The notes under the pieces were generated by a model that was given only the letters and a program-made list of their open reading frames with translations, made no database searches and was not told the DNA's origin. Positions 62,535 to 64,000 of a stretch of DNA of 64,000 bases are shown piece after piece. Numbering within the stretch: position 1 is the first letter of the stretch; every line of letters begins with the position of its first letter. This DNA is from Bacillota bacterium (GTDB lineage: Bacteria > Bacillota > Clostridia > Lachnospirales > CAG-274). The stretch lies in NCBI GenBank assembly GCA_017543265.1, contig JAFYGI010000006.1, forward strand, positions 62,001-126,000, in the 5' to 3' direction. Made by a program: the position numbers and the translations under genes.

Positions 62535-63815
62535 TCAAAGTGTTATTTTTTCAAGCAATTCATAAAAATTGGGGAAGGAGATACCCACGCAGTCGGCATC
62601 GGTTATCACGGTCTCGCCCTTTGCATTTAGCGCCGCAACTGCAATACTCATTGCAACGCGGTGGTCAAGATGGCTGTAGGTGACTGCACCGTGCAGGGGC
62701 TGTCCGCCCTCTATTATCATACCGTCCTCGGTCTCGGTTATCTTTGCGCCCATTTTGCCAAGCTCCTGCGCCATGGTGGCTATACGGTTGCTTTCCTTTA
62801 CTTTCAGCTCCTGCGCATCCTTTATTACCGTGGTGCCGTTTGCCGCAAGTGCCGCCACAACAAACACGGGTATCTCGTCTATCATGCGCGGTATCATGTC
62901 GCCGCCGAGAGTTATTGCCTTAAGTGACGAGGTTTTTGCAACTATGTCGCCCACAGGCTCGCCGCCCGCAAGATGCTCGTTTACTATTTTTATATCCGCA
63001 CCCATTTCGGCAAAGGCATCAAGTATGCCCGTCCTTGTTTTGTTGATGCCGACATTTGTTACGGTTATTTCGGAATTTGGTGTGAGAAGTGCGGCAGCAA
63101 TGAAAAACGCAGCCGACGAAATATCCGCGGGCACGGTAACGGGACGCGCATAAAGCTCCTTAACGGGGCGCGAGGTTATACGGCCGTTTTGGTTGGTGAT
63201 GTCCGCGCCGAAGTAGTTGAGCATTATCTCGGTATGGTCGCGCGAGGGCATATCCTCTATAACAACAGTCTCACCGTCGGCATAGAGTGAGGCCAGCAGT
63301 ATCGCGCTTTTCACCTGTGCGCTTGCCACGGGCATTTTATACTCGAGGCCCTTTAATCCGGTGCCCGTTATTTCAAGCGGCGCATAGCCGTCCCCCGTGC
63401 TTTTTATTTTTGCGCCCATAAGCGAAAGCGGCTTTATCACACGGTTCATAGGCCTTTTTTGTATGGATGCGTCACCGTTTAAGCGGCAGACGAAGTCCTG
63501 TCCCGACAAAAGACCCGAAATAAGCCTTATCGTGGTGCCGCTGTTGCCCACATCCAAAAGCTCTGTCGGGGCGGTGAGCCCGTGCAGACCCTTGCCGTGT
63601 ACGACCACATTTTCGCCGTCTGTCTCTATGTCTATACCCAGCTTTTTAAAGCAGGATATGGTGGACATACAGTCGTCGCCCGTAAGAAAACCCGTTATCT
63701 TTGTATCGCCCTTTGCTATGCTGCCGAACATTACCGCACGGTGCGAAACGGATTTGTCGCCCGGTACCGTAATAACGGCATTTATGCTTTCGATAGGTCT
63801 TATTGTTTTATCCAT
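62535..63815 (-). CDS. aroA: 3-phosphoshikimate 1-carboxyvinyltransferase (EPSP synthase)
   Basis: 426 aa. Sixth step of the shikimate pathway, joining PEP to shikimate-3-P. PGDKSVSHRAVMFGSIAKG (S3P and PEP Lys), DVGNSGTTIRLISGLL, RPMNRVIKPL, SAQVKSAILLASLYADG, SRDHTE and KESNRI are all intact. Normal length. SD AAGGGAG. Lies 16 bp after tyrA. Confidence 0.97.
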   Translation of the reverse strand: MDKTIRPIESINAVITVPGDKSVSHRAVMFGSIAKGDTKITGFLTGDDCMSTISCFKKLGIDIETDGENVVVHGKGLHGLTAPTELLDVGNSGTTIRLISGLLSGQDFVCRLNGDASIQKRPMNRVIKPLSLMGAKIKSTGDGYAPLEITGTGLKGLEYKMPVASAQVKSAILLASLYADGETVVIEDMPSRDHTEIMLNYFGADITNQNGRITSRPVKELYARPVTVPADISSAAFFIAAALLTPNSEITVTNVGINKTRTGILDAFAEMGADIKIVNEHLAGGEPVGDIVAKTSSLKAITLGGDMIPRMIDEIPVFVVAALAANGTTVIKDAQELKVKESNRIATMAQELGKMGAKITETEDGMIIEGGQPLHGAVTYSHLDHRVAMSIAVAALNAKGETVITDADCVGISFPNFYELLEKITL

Positions 63816-63831
63816 ATACTTTTCTCCCTTT

Positions 63832-64000
63832 TTATCCTTCTTTTACGGAATATCCCGCCTCGCGCAGAAGCCTTGCGCTTTTGTCGCTGTACTCCTTTTT
63901 GTCAAAGGCTATCTGCAAAACACCGCCCGCGTATTCGCGGCTGTTTCTTATGCCAATGTTTTTTATATTCACACCGTTTTGGCTAAGCAGGGTAACGATC
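63832..64000 (-). CDS. tyrA: Prephenate dehydrogenase, 3' end with ACT domain
   Basis: Only the last 56 codons are in the window; the gene enters from the right edge. The residues IVTLLSQNGVNIKNIGIRNS, then EYAGGVLQIAFD and ARLLREAGYSV, form the ACT domain that closes many Firmicute TyrA proteins and lets tyrosine inhibit them. The place just before aroA supports a tyrosine/aromatic operon. Confidence 0.85.
   Translation of the reverse strand, partial: IVTLLSQNGVNIKNIGIRNSREYAGGVLQIAFDKKEYSDKSARLLREAGYSVKEG

Overview
The window looks like the chromosome of a spore-forming, Gram-positive-type anaerobe of the class Clostridia, probably a gut plant-fibre degrader related to Oscillospirales or Monoglobales. 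This placement is inferred from gene content. The evidence is an alpha/beta-type spore protein (56418-56609), a YlmC/YmxH sporulation-type protein (50996-51256), WalR/WalK, ComEC, SLH-domain proteins, a class D-like sortase, copper-amine-oxidase-N 'stalk' proteins and three dockerin-bearing secreted proteins, one of them a pectate lyase. Ribosome binding sites are strong AGGAGG-type, and many promoters are near-consensus sigma-A (TTGACA/TTTACA, 17 bp, TATAAT). I saw no rRNA, tRNA, CRISPR array, insertion sequence or prophage.

Layout. 1-3.4 kb: 3' end of a copper ATPase with a C-terminal chaperone-like domain, then a polar amino-acid ABC transporter and two small genes. 3.5-8.6 kb: a CLC chloride channel coupled to a Bfd-like small protein (minus), a TerB-like protein and two tandem HtrA proteases (plus). 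8.6-14 kb (minus): histidine genes hisA-(YitT)-hisF-hisI-hisE, an unknown gene and an ABC-F ATPase. 14.2-23.5 kb (plus): SLH protein, aminotransferase, glutamate-synthase-like flavoprotein, stalk protein, sortase, dockerin-CAP protein and pgi. 23.6-30.2 kb (minus): walRK, a kinase/HTH pair, small membrane and zinc-ribbon proteins, and coaBC. 30.3-34.7 kb (plus): tmcAL, a stalk protein and groESL under a CIRCE operator.

34.7-36.9 kb is the most accessory-looking part. It holds a divergent XRE regulator and a gene with a recombinase-like HTH, which share a promoter carrying two inverted copies of a 15-bp operator. These are followed by a REP-like element, a secreted beta-rich protein and a 45-residue peptide. 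36.9-54 kb (plus): pepF, an aromatic-acid-exporter-like protein, a 1,038-residue dockerin protein, mnmG, comEC, pepP, a DUF2161-like nuclease-fold protein, map, an esterase, ylmC, an aminotransferase and a D-Ala-D-Ala carboxypeptidase. 54-64 kb: dockerin pectate lyase (minus), spore protein, DUF2156 and GNAT genes (plus), a three-gene SLH/zinc-ribbon/membrane cassette (minus), then aroA and the end of tyrA (minus).

Taken together this is a mostly housekeeping chromosome segment with a heavy cell-surface and polysaccharide theme: SLH anchors, dockerins, sortase, pectate lyase, esterase and envelope stress proteins. Three genes shorter than 60 codons (a Bfd-like protein at 3494-3673, a small membrane protein at 27740-27919 and a peptide at 36682-36819) are supported by strong ribosome binding sites and context. 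No complete, clearly new system is evident. The best leads are the internal CopZ-like start in copA, the 35-kb divergent operator module, the kinase/HTH pair and the cohesin-less dockerin set.
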